DNA of 64,000 nucleotides from JAWSVE01 sp050633885 (GTDB lineage: Bacteria; Pseudomonadota; Gammaproteobacteria; Pseudomonadales; Cellvibrionaceae), in NCBI GenBank assembly GCA_050633885.1, contig JBOEHK010000002.1:186001-250000 (forward strand). The letters run 5' to 3'. The first letter of the stretch is position 1; every line of letters starts with the position of its first letter. This document shows, one piece after another, positions 43,809 through 52,680 of this stretch. The notes beneath the pieces were generated by a model that saw only the letters and a program-made list of their open reading frames with translations, was not told the origin of the DNA and ran no database searches. The position numbers and the translations under genes were made by a program.

Positions 43809-45908
43809 TTAACTGTCGTTTGATAGTTGTTGGCATTGTTTGGGCCATTGAATTAAACCCCATCCAAATTCGCTGTCACGTCCGGGCGGTCCCAAATCGA
43901 TTGAAAATTCTTGAAGTTTTTCGAATATAGCTGGGAGTGAAATGGCACTATCGCCAAATCGTGCAGCAAGTGTTGCTGTTGCCATTGGTGTGGAATAAGA
44001 CGTGCCTGATTGATAGTGTCCTTTGCCGCGTTCATTGGCGACCCATACATCCACTCCTGGTGCGGCGATATCAATGTAAGCGCCGGTATTGGCTTTTCGG
44101 TAGCGACGATTTTTTGCATCAATTGCCGTCACCGCGATTATTCCTTCTTGAGCGGCTGGAAATACCGGTGGACTATTGGCACCATCATTTCCGGCAGCGG
44201 CGATAACGATTTTACCTTGTGCAACAACTTTTCTTAGCGCTAATTCCAAAATTAAATTACGGCTACCGCCTAAGCTTAAATTAATAAATTGCACATCTTG
44301 TCCGACCAGCCAATCAATGCCTTGCACAAGCCACTCAATGGTTGTTTCTTTCGTTTTTCCACGTTGACGAAAAACAACGGCGGAAAATAATTTTGCATTA
44401 GGGAGTAAGCCACCAAATTCGGGCTGAGTATTTTTACCCACCATTAATGCGGCAACGGCCGTTCCGTGATTCGGCTTGGCTGCTACGATACCGTTTTCTA
44501 AAAAATTTTTTGAAGTGATTTCAACATTGCGGAGTGCTGGATGATTTAAGTTTACCGCCGTATCAACAATACCTATACGAACGGAATGATGGCAGTTGGC
44601 ATTCTCGGGTTGCCATTGTAATGCATGCTGGCCGTAACGTTTTTTATCTTTCTTCTTTAAATCTTCGCCCATCAAACTGAAACGTTGATTAGTATCGATC
44701 CATAAATTGGTAAAACGTTGACGTAATACGGGTAATAAATCATTGACTGATTGGCCGGCAGGTAGGCGGAATACATTCAATACCATGCCAAGGTTTTCCA
44801 TATTTTGACGCGTTTTTATTCGGCCACCATATTCGGCTAATGCAGCGGCAACCGTGTTTGCTTCTGCTATGTCGACGGTAATAATCACGACTTGTTCCGA
44901 TTCGATACTGTCATCATCTTGAGAATTGGCAGCAGTTGTGGCGGTAATTTGCGGTGGTGCAGGAAGAGCAGCACGGATTAATGAACCAGAATTATTTGGA
45001 TTCACCGCAGTAGCGTTTGCCTCGTTAATGCCAGTTGTTTGGTCGGCACTGTTGTTGGCGTTGTTGTTCTCTGTATTGGTGTTATCTGTATTGCTATTAG
45101 TGCGGGCATTTTGATTTGCTGCAATTTCTCCGCTTTGTGGCGCTCGTGGCTGTTGTGGTGTTGCAGTTGTTCGCACCACAGATTGATTAAGGTCTAAACG
45201 GTTACTGGTATCTTGAGTTCGTGGTGCTAGTTGAGATACTGGCTCTTCACACAACCAGATTTCTCTTAGCGCATTGCTATCTGGTTCATGCTGATTGGGT
45301 TCTTCCAAAAATAATGCGTAGGGTCCTTTGGTGTCGCTCTTTATAGCGACCGGTAATTGCGCAATAATTAATTCGTCACCAAATTCCAGAATATCTAAAT
45401 GAAAATGTCCGCCTTGCCCGTCAATCACGGCATTGTGTTTGGTGTGGTAGTTTTGAAAATCCCCTTTGATATTAATTTTTTTACCGGGTGAGTAGCAATC
45501 TCTTGGTTGAAAATCGACGAGTTTGGGGGGTACTCGCTGTGGTGGCGAAGTACGATTTATAAAGGCATCAGGCAACTTGTTATTTGAAGTGCTATCCTCA
45601 GGTTTTTTTTCTTTTGGGGGTGTTAGAGGTAATGTTGTAAAAGCCGAGTTGCTAGTTGTTGGTTTTTCTGGGTTGGTTGATGAGCTGGGTAGAGAACTTT
45701 GTGTTATTGGTGACGGCGTTATTGGTGAAGGTATTATCGGAATTATTTTTTTCACATCTTTAGAGCTTGTAGCAGAATTATTTAAAATCTTTGTAGGCGG
45801 CGTGGCTGTGGACGATTTAGATATTGTTTTAGTTTCTGCCGATAAAACCTTTGTGCACGGAAAAGCGCAAGCTGTGCTAACAGCCCAAAATAAAACGCAA
45901 TTTCGCAT
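43809..45908 (-). CDS. Subtilisin-like (S8) serine protease, exported, with I9-like propeptide
   Basis: About 699 aa from the ATG at 45908 (a GTG at 45920 is also possible). After a signal peptide and a Pro/Ser/Thr-rich linker, a beta domain follows (CYSPGKKINIKGDFQNYHTK, IPT-like), then an Asn-rich linker. A propeptide-like domain comes next (about 340-410, QVVIITVDIAEANTVAAAL). The catalytic domain has Asp in IGIVDTAVNLNHP, His in NHGTAVAALMVGK, the oxyanion Asn in AAAGNDGAN and Ser in GTSYSTPMATATLAARF. All catalytic residues are intact, so an active periplasmic or surface protease is expected. It follows the anti-sigma gene by 46 bp in the same direction. Confidence 0.9.
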   Translation of the reverse strand: MRNCVLFWAVSTACAFPCTKVLSAETKTISKSSTATPPTKILNNSATSSKDVKKIIPIIPSPITPSPITQSSLPSSSTNPEKPTTSNSAFTTLPLTPPKEKKPEDSTSNNKLPDAFINRTSPPQRVPPKLVDFQPRDCYSPGKKINIKGDFQNYHTKHNAVIDGQGGHFHLDILEFGDELIIAQLPVAIKSDTKGPYALFLEEPNQHEPDSNALREIWLCEEPVSQLAPRTQDTSNRLDLNQSVVRTTATPQQPRAPQSGEIAANQNARTNSNTDNTNTENNNANNSADQTTGINEANATAVNPNNSGSLIRAALPAPPQITATTAANSQDDDSIESEQVVIITVDIAEANTVAAALAEYGGRIKTRQNMENLGMVLNVFRLPAGQSVNDLLPVLRQRFTNLWIDTNQRFSLMGEDLKKKDKKRYGQHALQWQPENANCHHSVRIGIVDTAVNLNHPALRNVEITSKNFLENGIVAAKPNHGTAVAALMVGKNTQPEFGGLLPNAKLFSAVVFRQRGKTKETTIEWLVQGIDWLVGQDVQFINLSLGGSRNLILELALRKVVAQGKIVIAAAGNDGANSPPVFPAAQEGIIAVTAIDAKNRRYRKANTGAYIDIAAPGVDVWVANERGKGHYQSGTSYSTPMATATLAARFGDSAISLPAIFEKLQEFSIDLGPPGRDSEFGWGLIQWPKQCQQLSNDS

Positions 45909-45954
45909 ACATTGATTCACTTGACTAATACCGTTCTGTTAAAGAGCATTGTGG

Positions 45955-46545
45955 TTAATTCGCCTCAGACACATCATCTATAAATTGCATGGTTTGCAAT
46001 TGTTCTATGGCTTGTTCAGTGGTTAGTTCATCTGTAATTTTTATCCCTACTAAACCAATAGCCGAAGGCCCATCGACGATGGTTCCGTTTATTTGTTGAA
46101 TGGCTTGTTGAACTTGCATCATGGTAGCGTCATTTTTAAATATAATGTGAATATCCGGATGACTACTACCATCCAATAATTTTATATCGTTGTTGTCGGG
46201 GACCGATAAATCGTTATTGTTGTAGACTAAAAAAGATTGCAAGGCCAGTAATGCACAAGCAGCAACGGCACCATTGCGCCACCAGTTGGTTGTTGAATGA
46301 GGAAGATTTTTTTCTAAAGAATCTTCTCGGATGTTTTTCTTTATCTTTGCTAATACTAAATCGCTGGGAATCTCTTGCGGTTGTTCGTGCAAATTTTCAC
46401 GCAAGCTTGCTAAAAATAAAAATTCTTTTTTAAGTTCGGCATCTTTTTCGATTTCAGCCATAATGGCGGCGCGCTCGTGGTCGGGTAGCGTCCCGTTAAC
46501 CAAAAGTGGTAGCTTCTCTTTTGTAATTGCGTTTGCGCTTTTCAT
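45955..46545 (-). CDS. Membrane-spanning anti-sigma factor with propeptide-like periplasmic domain
   Basis: 196 aa. The cytoplasmic part (1-88) is helical with LLVNGTLPDHERAAIMAEI, like the sigma-binding domain of anti-sigma factors, but has no zinc-binding HxxxCxxC. One membrane helix covers about 92-108 (GAVAACALLALQSFLVY). The periplasmic part (about 130-194) has the order strand DIHIIF, helix MMQVQQAIQQIN, strand GLVGIKI, helix TTEQAIEQLQ, strand FIDDV. This order matches I9-type protease propeptides. It lies 30 bp after the sigma gene and before the S8 protease gene. It probably holds the sigma factor at the membrane until the periplasmic domain receives a signal. Confidence 0.82.
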   Translation of the reverse strand: MKSANAITKEKLPLLVNGTLPDHERAAIMAEIEKDAELKKEFLFLASLRENLHEQPQEIPSDLVLAKIKKNIREDSLEKNLPHSTTNWWRNGAVAACALLALQSFLVYNNNDLSVPDNNDIKLLDGSSHPDIHIIFKNDATMMQVQQAIQQINGTIVDGPSAIGLVGIKITDELTTEQAIEQLQTMQFIDDVSEAN

Positions 46546-46575
46546 AGTAATGCTCGTTTCAATGGATGCTTTTTT

Positions 46576-47133
46576 CTAGCTGATGGCAATTAATGCATCT
46601 TTTAATTTGTTTTTTGCATTAAAGACGCGAGATTTAATAGTACCTTCAGGTACGTCTAATGCTTGTGAAATTTCCGCGTAATTCATGTCTTCAAAAAAAA
46701 CTAAATGCAGTATTTCTCTGTGCAGTTCAGGTAAATTGGTCAAAGCTTTATGCAATACGCGAGAATCGGATAGCTGGCTGATGAGTCCTTCAAGGTCATT
46801 AATAGGGGACTCGTCTTCAATACTGTCATCCAATTCAGTAAAATTTGCGCGACCTTTTTTTCGATACATATCAACCACCTTGTGATGCGCGATACCAATA
46901 AGCCAAGTGGTTACTTTGGATTTTCCAGCATATCGATGCGCAGATTTCCATACTTCAACCATGACGTCTGCCAGTATGTCGCTTGCTGAGTGCGTATCGT
47001 TCAGTTTTGAACTCGCGTAGCGATAAACGGTGGAATTAAACAGACCATAAAACTCTGTTAATGCGGCGTCATTTCCGTCACCGATAGCGGTCAATAATTC
47101 CCTACCGCGTTTATCTTTTTGGTCGTTGTTCAC
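46576..47133 (-). CDS. ECF-family RNA polymerase sigma factor
   Basis: 185 aa. Region 2 is visible in LTEFYGLFNSTVYRYASSKL ... SDILADVMVEVWKSAHRYAG and VTTWLIGIAHHKVVDMYRKK. Region 4 is LPELHREILHLVFFEDMNYA followed by EISQALDVPEGTIKSRVFNA, the helix-turn-helix that reads -35 boxes. The gene is 58 bp after an upstream gene of the same strand and is followed by its likely anti-sigma factor. A shared two-box promoter motif occurs four times in the surrounding 15 kb, which fits a sigma factor with local targets. Confidence 0.92.
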   Translation of the reverse strand: MNNDQKDKRGRELLTAIGDGNDAALTEFYGLFNSTVYRYASSKLNDTHSASDILADVMVEVWKSAHRYAGKSKVTTWLIGIAHHKVVDMYRKKGRANFTELDDSIEDESPINDLEGLISQLSDSRVLHKALTNLPELHREILHLVFFEDMNYAEISQALDVPEGTIKSRVFNAKNKLKDALIAIS

Positions 47134-47191
47134 AGTTACATGATTCCCTGTTCATCATTCTTTGAAATCAAACCATTTCTGATGTGATGAA

Positions 47192-48529
47192 CTATTGTGT
47201 GTAAATATTTTTAAGTGATGATTCCGCAATGATTTCTCCAAAGGCATCAATTGCGATAACTCGCCATACATAGTGGCTGCTTTTATCTAGATGGCTAAAT
47301 GACACTAATGAAAAAATGGCTTCGGTTTGGTTGCCAGGAATTAACAGGCCAGTGACGGCAGACATTGAATTATCAAGTAGTGAAATATTATTGGGGTTGA
47401 CCCCCAACTCTGAATCTAGTCGAGAATATTGCTCTGCATAAGAGGCGGGTTTGGCTGCACTCTGAAAGATTTCGACACGATAAGCGCGCGCATTTAATAC
47501 TGAACTCCAACGGAAAGTTGTCAGTGGTTTTAGCCAAGCGCCATCGGTAGGTCGAGAGGACCGTAAAGGTTGAATTTTTTTACGCATTGCTTGCGATTGC
47601 TCGGTAACAAAATATTGAAGTTGCAAAGTATCCTGCGAAAGCTGTGGTTCTAAGGCGCGAAAGCGTAATAAATATAAGCCGGTTGAATCTGTTGGTAATG
47701 CTGGGCTTTCTAATAATTTATTGCGTGCAGGATTAAGATAAAGACGAACATTTTCGAGTGGAAAATATATTGGCTCTCCCTGTGTTCTGGCAGGTGTCGC
47801 CACTTCCCATACACCGGCAAGCATACCGCCGTTAGAATAAGTGAATTCCGCAAAGGCTCGTAGTTTGTCATCGCGACGCAATATTCGTGAGATCGAATCG
47901 TCGTCAAAACGTAATGCAATACGCTGAATGTCTAAGGCGCTTGTTAAAATGTTATTGTTGCCATTAGTCGGAGGTGTAGTTGGCGGTGTTGTTACTCCAC
48001 CGAGGTTAGGCGGCATGGGTTTTAATGGGAAAACAATGCTGGCATTGCTATTTGAAAATGGAGATGTAAATTGGCGACGATAGACTAGTTGGGTCGCACC
48101 AAGATTAGCGGCCGCTAAACTAACATTGGCAGGAACAGATAAATTTTCAGTGAAACTAAATAAGTTCGGAAGCTGGCTGCCCACAACATAGGTCACGTTC
48201 TGCGATAGTAATGTGAATGTGTTGCCTACGGGTATTTCTTGATTGTTTTGAATGACGTAAAACGTACCGCCATTTGAATTTACTGGCTCCGTTGGTGCAT
48301 TGCTGGCTGACAAGTTGAGAATAGAGCCTTGCCAGGTTACCGATAAATTACCAGGCACGCCCGTTGTTATTTCGCCTGAATAGCTACAAGGATCGGTTGC
48401 TGCGCATAAGGATGTGATATCCGCGTAGATGTTTTGTGCAAAAACAAGCGTAAAAAAAAGTGAGACGTTGGTTGCAAGCCGTAATTTATGAATATGAAAA
48501 AAAGAATGTTTGAGCTTTAAAAAAATCAT
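47192..48529 (-). CDS. Exported protein with C-terminal FN3-like domain, unknown function
   Basis: 445 aa. A long N-terminal signal region ends near FAQNIYA. The mature part starts with SLCAATDPCSYSGEITTGVPG, a likely disulfide, and is beta-rich (NQEIPVGNTFTLLSQNVTYVV). A Pro/Thr linker follows (PTTPPTNGNNN). The last 100 residues look FN3-like: WLKPLTTFRWSSVLNARAYRVE ... HYVWRVIAIDAFGEII. The gene lies 2 bp after the outer membrane protein gene, so the two are translationally linked and probably work together. No enzyme motif is seen. Confidence 0.72.
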   Translation of the reverse strand: MIFLKLKHSFFHIHKLRLATNVSLFFTLVFAQNIYADITSLCAATDPCSYSGEITTGVPGNLSVTWQGSILNLSASNAPTEPVNSNGGTFYVIQNNQEIPVGNTFTLLSQNVTYVVGSQLPNLFSFTENLSVPANVSLAAANLGATQLVYRRQFTSPFSNSNASIVFPLKPMPPNLGGVTTPPTTPPTNGNNNILTSALDIQRIALRFDDDSISRILRRDDKLRAFAEFTYSNGGMLAGVWEVATPARTQGEPIYFPLENVRLYLNPARNKLLESPALPTDSTGLYLLRFRALEPQLSQDTLQLQYFVTEQSQAMRKKIQPLRSSRPTDGAWLKPLTTFRWSSVLNARAYRVEIFQSAAKPASYAEQYSRLDSELGVNPNNISLLDNSMSAVTGLLIPGNQTEAIFSLVSFSHLDKSSHYVWRVIAIDAFGEIIAESSLKNIYTQ

Positions 48530-48531
48530 TA

Positions 48532-50583
48532 TCAGTTACCTCCCGGATAAGTCGTTGGGAGCACCGTGCGAACATTTAAAAACGCTTGCAGGGTATCTCG
48601 ACTGTTTGTAGTTATTAAGTTGTCAGTATAGTCTTGCGTGGTGATCGATAATGAGACTTCAATGCCGGGACGATAGTTTTTGGCTTCGCGTGCAGTCCAG
48701 TTAATACTTGCAGACCAGTAATCTTGTTGTGCATCTTGAGCGAAAAAAGGATCGTTCTCTGCATCGGTGATATTTCGATTGTACGTTAGCATTGCGTTTA
48801 ACTTTCCTTTAATGATGACGCCATTGCCGCCTAAGGAATACACCTTTATATCGCTTACGGTACGGTAATCTTTATTTAAAATTTGTTGCCATTGCCAACC
48901 TGTCGTTAAATTAAAACGCTGATTTAGATTTAATTGCATATCCCATTGTGTGTTTTGAGTTTCACTATCGATTTGTGTGTCGGTAAAATCTTCAAATTCG
49001 CTGACGGCGTGTGTTAATGACCATGCCCAGCGGGTATAACGAAAATCTGCGCGAGCCGTCATGCCATCCAGTTGCCAGTTGTTGCTGCGTATTATCGCTA
49101 ATGCGCTCGCATCATCATTCGCTTCTGCACCATTCAATGTGAGTGATAGCATCGGAGTGCCTAGCCATTTTCGCCAAGGCTGGTTTTCTGCTGTGGGTGT
49201 ACTCAATGTGTAATAACTAGATAGTCGCCATTCGCTTGATTCGATAGTGGGCAAATTAATATTGTTGTCGAGATTATTTTCTTCTTTTGCGTAGGACGCA
49301 TCCAGCACAAATTGGCTTTTGCTCAGCTGACCGAAGACTCGTTGCATCGACAAGTCGCCTGGTAATGTTGGGTTGGCAATGCTGCGGAAAAAAGTACCAA
49401 CAGAAATATATTCTGCGCCCAATGACCAAAGCCAAGGTGAGGTGTTATTAGGATTGGGTGATGGATTAAGCATAATTAAAGCTGAGTAGGCGTTATCTTT
49501 AACGGCATCAAATCCAAATTCGCGACCATCAAAATCGAATTGTGTTTGTGCGCCTTCTAAGCGCACGCGTAATTGCTTGGTAAAAAAACTGCTATCAATA
49601 ACAAAATTACTGCCGTCGCCTTCGTTAACTTGTGGTTCAGTGGAGTAAGTGTCGTTGTATGAAGAGGAGCTATTGCGGCCATAGTAGTAGGACATGCTCG
49701 TAACGATTTGAGTGTTTTCGGTTTGCAGGGGAGCTGCACTCAAGGTAGTACCAGAAATACGGTTGTCCTTTTCGCTCACGCCTGTAAATTCTTCAAACCC
49801 GACTCGGTTTTGACTAGCGTAACTGAATACACTGGCTCGACTATTTAGTGTCGTAAAACTTTTCGCTGCATTCACTCCGCGTTTTTGTAATCCGTCTTGT
49901 AACAAGCTCGTGTTGGCATAGGCTTGCGTACCTAGACCGAATTGATAAGTGTTTGCCTGAGCGATGACATAATAATTGTTGAGATCAACGCGTTTTTGAG
50001 TGGCTGAACGTAATGGATCGTCGACAGCAAACATGTCCATGTAGGTATCAATTTGTACTGAATCATTGACCAGTTGCGATTGCGCAACAAAAGTACCTTG
50101 CGCTGTAAATTTATCGTCGGTATCAATATTTTTTTCTTTCACGATTTGCGAAAGATTGATGTCGGTTTGAGTGTTTAGGCTGATTTGTCTGAATGCGGCA
50201 GATTGGCGAACATCAATCTGCCAGTAACCAATTTCCTTGATGTTACCGTCAGAGGCATAACTGACTAACCTCACTTCATGTTCGCCGTATATAAGTGGTT
50301 GTACAGGTTGGTATTGAATGCCGTGAGTGGATATTTTCGCCATGGATGTGACATTAATGGCGTCCACTTCTAGTACGAGAGTGGCTAATTCGGTTTGTGG
50401 AATAGCGCTGAGAAATCGTAAAGATAGGGCATCCATTGGCGAACGGTATTGGGCGTTAGACCCGCTCTCCAGTTCTGCCATTATGTCGGCATGGCTAGAC
50501 GTCGAGCCAAATAGTATGGCAGCCGTTGCAAATAAATAGAAAGACAGTGATTTAACTCTGATCAAGGTAATCATTTTCAACAA
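48532..50583 (-). CDS. Outer membrane beta-barrel protein with N-terminal periplasmic domain, unknown function
   Basis: 683 aa. The TTG start at 50583 has AAGGA nine bases upstream; an ATG at 50574 is the alternative. The signal peptide ends near SSHA. A beta domain with HGIQYQPVQPLIYGEHEVRL and GNIKEIGYWQIDVRQS follows (to about 150). The remaining 500 residues alternate polar and hydrophobic residues and are rich in Tyr, Trp and Asn-Asp turns (MSYYYGRNSSSSYND, RADFRYTRWAWSLTHAV, FNLTTGWQWQQI), as expected for a large barrel of 20 or more strands. It is not a TonB-dependent receptor, as no plug motif is seen. It heads the sigma operon. Confidence 0.75.
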   Translation of the reverse strand: MLKMITLIRVKSLSFYLFATAAILFGSTSSHADIMAELESGSNAQYRSPMDALSLRFLSAIPQTELATLVLEVDAINVTSMAKISTHGIQYQPVQPLIYGEHEVRLVSYASDGNIKEIGYWQIDVRQSAAFRQISLNTQTDINLSQIVKEKNIDTDDKFTAQGTFVAQSQLVNDSVQIDTYMDMFAVDDPLRSATQKRVDLNNYYVIAQANTYQFGLGTQAYANTSLLQDGLQKRGVNAAKSFTTLNSRASVFSYASQNRVGFEEFTGVSEKDNRISGTTLSAAPLQTENTQIVTSMSYYYGRNSSSSYNDTYSTEPQVNEGDGSNFVIDSSFFTKQLRVRLEGAQTQFDFDGREFGFDAVKDNAYSALIMLNPSPNPNNTSPWLWSLGAEYISVGTFFRSIANPTLPGDLSMQRVFGQLSKSQFVLDASYAKEENNLDNNINLPTIESSEWRLSSYYTLSTPTAENQPWRKWLGTPMLSLTLNGAEANDDASALAIIRSNNWQLDGMTARADFRYTRWAWSLTHAVSEFEDFTDTQIDSETQNTQWDMQLNLNQRFNLTTGWQWQQILNKDYRTVSDIKVYSLGGNGVIIKGKLNAMLTYNRNITDAENDPFFAQDAQQDYWSASINWTAREAKNYRPGIEVSLSITTQDYTDNLITTNSRDTLQAFLNVRTVLPTTYPGGN

Positions 50584-50766
50584 AACAAAAGTTCCTTTTC
50601 AGCTAAGGGTGTACAAACTAGGGGCGATCTAAATTAACATTTTCCACAAAGTTACGGACTACCTATTTTTGAAGCATGAGTAATATAGGTGTTATTGATC
50701 TCAATCTTAAGCAAAACATTGATAACTTCGCAGTATCGTACTCGATTTCGCTCTAGGTAACACTGT

Positions 50767-50791
50767 GTCGTCGGGTTAAGGCATTTGGTTC
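50767..50791 (-). promoter_or_regulatory. ECF-sigma-type promoter P4 (upstream of the outer membrane protein/sigma operon)
   Basis: On the minus strand: GAACCAA (50791-50785), 14 bp, CGAC (50770-50767), in the context ATGAACCAAA ... ACGACACA. TGAACC and ACGAC agree with P1-P3, but the last two bases of the -35 box differ. The leader to the start at 50583 would be long (about 175 nt), so this is the least certain of the four. Confidence 0.6.
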
Positions 50792-50940
50792 ATTGATGAC
50801 TGTATTCATTATCAAGCAAAAGAATCTATGGCTAAGATGGGTCTAAATATTATCGCATTGAGAGGAGTTGATATCTCTTAGAAAAGTACTAAAACTCAAG
50901 GGCGATATACTGTGTAGTTTTGATCTGACTAAAGCTCAAA

Positions 50941-50971
50941 AAAAAGGCCTGCCGAATTGGCTGGCCTTTTT
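50941..50971. terminator. Bidirectional intrinsic terminator after cstA
   Basis: AAAAAGGCC (50941-50949) pairs with GGCCTTTTT (50963-50971). An inner GCC/GGC pair follows after one T-T mismatch, with a GAATT loop. It stands 36 bp after the cstA stop and ends minus-strand cstA transcription. Confidence 0.87.
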
Positions 50972-51006
50972 AAGGTTGAGCTTAAAGTGACATTGATTCT
51001 AGTGCA

Positions 51007-52680
51007 CTATTCTGGCGCTTCACCGCGCTTTGCTTTTGAAATAACTGAAACAGATTCAAGGATAACAAGAACCGACACAATGAGTACAATGGAATCAATA
51101 CCAACTAATAACCAGTTACCTTGATCGTAAAAACTTTTTAATTGGATAATGCCTGCGATAAATGCCATGGTGAGAATAAAAACCATGGGGATTAATGTAT
51201 ACAAAGCAGGTCGTTTTAATTTGATTAAAAATACCGATAAAACTAATAGAGTTAAGCTGGCAAGAATTTGATTAGTGGCACCGAAAAGTGGCCATATAAT
51301 CATACCACCCTCACCCGATGAGCCACCGGCACCAAACGCTAAGAGCAAACAAGCAGCGACGGCGATGATTGTGGCTACCAAGCCATTTTTAAAAGCTTTG
51401 ATATTATAAATATCGCCCCATTCTTGAATAATGTAACGTTGTAAGCGAACGCCTGAATCCATTGTAGTCCCGGCAAACAAGACGACCATAACGGCAAGTA
51501 ATGTTGTGGCAAATTCGACAGGGATTCCCCAGCCTGCATTCACCATATTGGCTCCGCCTTCAATAAACTTCCCTGCGCCGCCGCTAGAAAAGCTCGAATA
51601 AATATCTCGCCATTGTTCGGGTGAGCTTGCTAAAGCAATACTGCTGACAGCAACAATGGTAATTAATGCTAGAGAACCTTCACCAACAGCGCCAAGATAA
51701 CCAACAAAACGTCCATCCGTTTCTTTGTCGAGTTGCTTAGAGCTTGTTCCCGAAGACACAATGCCATGAAATCCAGAAACAGCACCGCACGCAATTGTTA
51801 CAAACAACAGGGGAAACATGCTCGGCGTTCCCTCTGCCAGTTGATCGTTAAATGCTGGTGCAGAAATGTCTGGCATGAATAAAAAGACAGAGCCGTAAAG
51901 TAACACTAAGCCCACTAACAATTGCATGCCGTTAATAAAATCGCGAGGTTGTAACAACATCCAAACCGGCAAAAGAGAAGCAATAGCGGCATAAATAAAT
52001 AAAATTACGATCCAATTCGCTTTGGCCGTTAAGCCAAACATGTGTTCAGGTAGTTGCAGTGGTAGTTCACTGCCAACATAAATTGAAAGGTAAAGAGCAA
52101 CAACGCCAAGGATGATGAGAGCAATTAAATTAAAATTTCGGTGTATAAGTTGTCCGATAATTAAGGCCACAACAATGGCCGACCAAGCAGGAAAAACTGC
52201 GCCGGGTGTATTGACAAAAGAGTTAGCAATAACAACACCAAAAACAGCATTGACCATCAGCAATACTAAAAACACGACAATCATAAATAAAGAGCGTGCT
52301 CTAGAACCTATGACGGTTTCTGATAACGCTCCCATGGATTTTCCTTTATGGCGTGCACTTGCCCAAAGCGCGCCCATATCATGCACACCCGCAAAAAATA
52401 TTGTTCCCAGAACCACCCAAAGAACGGCCGGTACCCATCCCCAGTAAATAGCTATTGCCGGGCCGACAATGGGCGCAGCGCCTGCGACTGAGGTGAAATG
52501 ATGTCCCCACAGTACATATTTATTGGTGGGTACATAATCGATGCCATCTTTTAATTCATGAGCGGGCGTAATGAAATTAGGGTCTTGTTGAAAAATCTTA
52601 TTGGCAATAAATTTTGAGTAAACAAACCAACCGAAAGACATTCCGATAATACCGAAGAGAACGATCATGACAGATTGCAT
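51007..52680 (-). CDS. cstA: Carbon starvation protein CstA family transporter
   Basis: 557-aa inner membrane transporter with some 15 helices. The N-terminus FGWFVYSKFIANKIFQQDP, the segment YVPTNKYVLWGHHFTSVAGAAPIVGPAIA split by GWVPAVLW, and FAGVHDMGALWASARHKGKS are signatures of the CstA/BtsT family. Members take up peptides or pyruvate under nutrient limitation. The protein is shorter than E. coli CstA (about 700 aa) and lacks part of its C-terminal region, as in several marine bacteria. In E. coli cstA is activated by cAMP-CRP, but no convincing CRP site was seen upstream. Confidence 0.9.
   Translation of the reverse strand: MQSVMIVLFGIIGMSFGWFVYSKFIANKIFQQDPNFITPAHELKDGIDYVPTNKYVLWGHHFTSVAGAAPIVGPAIAIYWGWVPAVLWVVLGTIFFAGVHDMGALWASARHKGKSMGALSETVIGSRARSLFMIVVFLVLLMVNAVFGVVIANSFVNTPGAVFPAWSAIVVALIIGQLIHRNFNLIALIILGVVALYLSIYVGSELPLQLPEHMFGLTAKANWIVILFIYAAIASLLPVWMLLQPRDFINGMQLLVGLVLLYGSVFLFMPDISAPAFNDQLAEGTPSMFPLLFVTIACGAVSGFHGIVSSGTSSKQLDKETDGRFVGYLGAVGEGSLALITIVAVSSIALASSPEQWRDIYSSFSSGGAGKFIEGGANMVNAGWGIPVEFATTLLAVMVVLFAGTTMDSGVRLQRYIIQEWGDIYNIKAFKNGLVATIIAVAACLLLAFGAGGSSGEGGMIIWPLFGATNQILASLTLLVLSVFLIKLKRPALYTLIPMVFILTMAFIAGIIQLKSFYDQGNWLLVGIDSIVLIVSVLVILESVSVISKAKRGEAPE

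Larger units (their letters stand above)
50584..51006. other. 423-bp spacer with ECF-type promoter P4 and a terminator, no gene seen
   Basis: The spacer lies between the minus-strand cstA and the minus-strand outer membrane protein gene. It holds a terminator at 50941-50971 and the motif at 50767-50791. The remainder has no coding frame with a ribosome site. Confidence 0.65.

Noticed and set aside
45523..45915. Plus-strand frame of 130 codons opposite the protease N-terminus
   Set aside because: It is the antisense of the Pro/Ser/Thr linker and signal peptide of the S8 protease and shows no motif.
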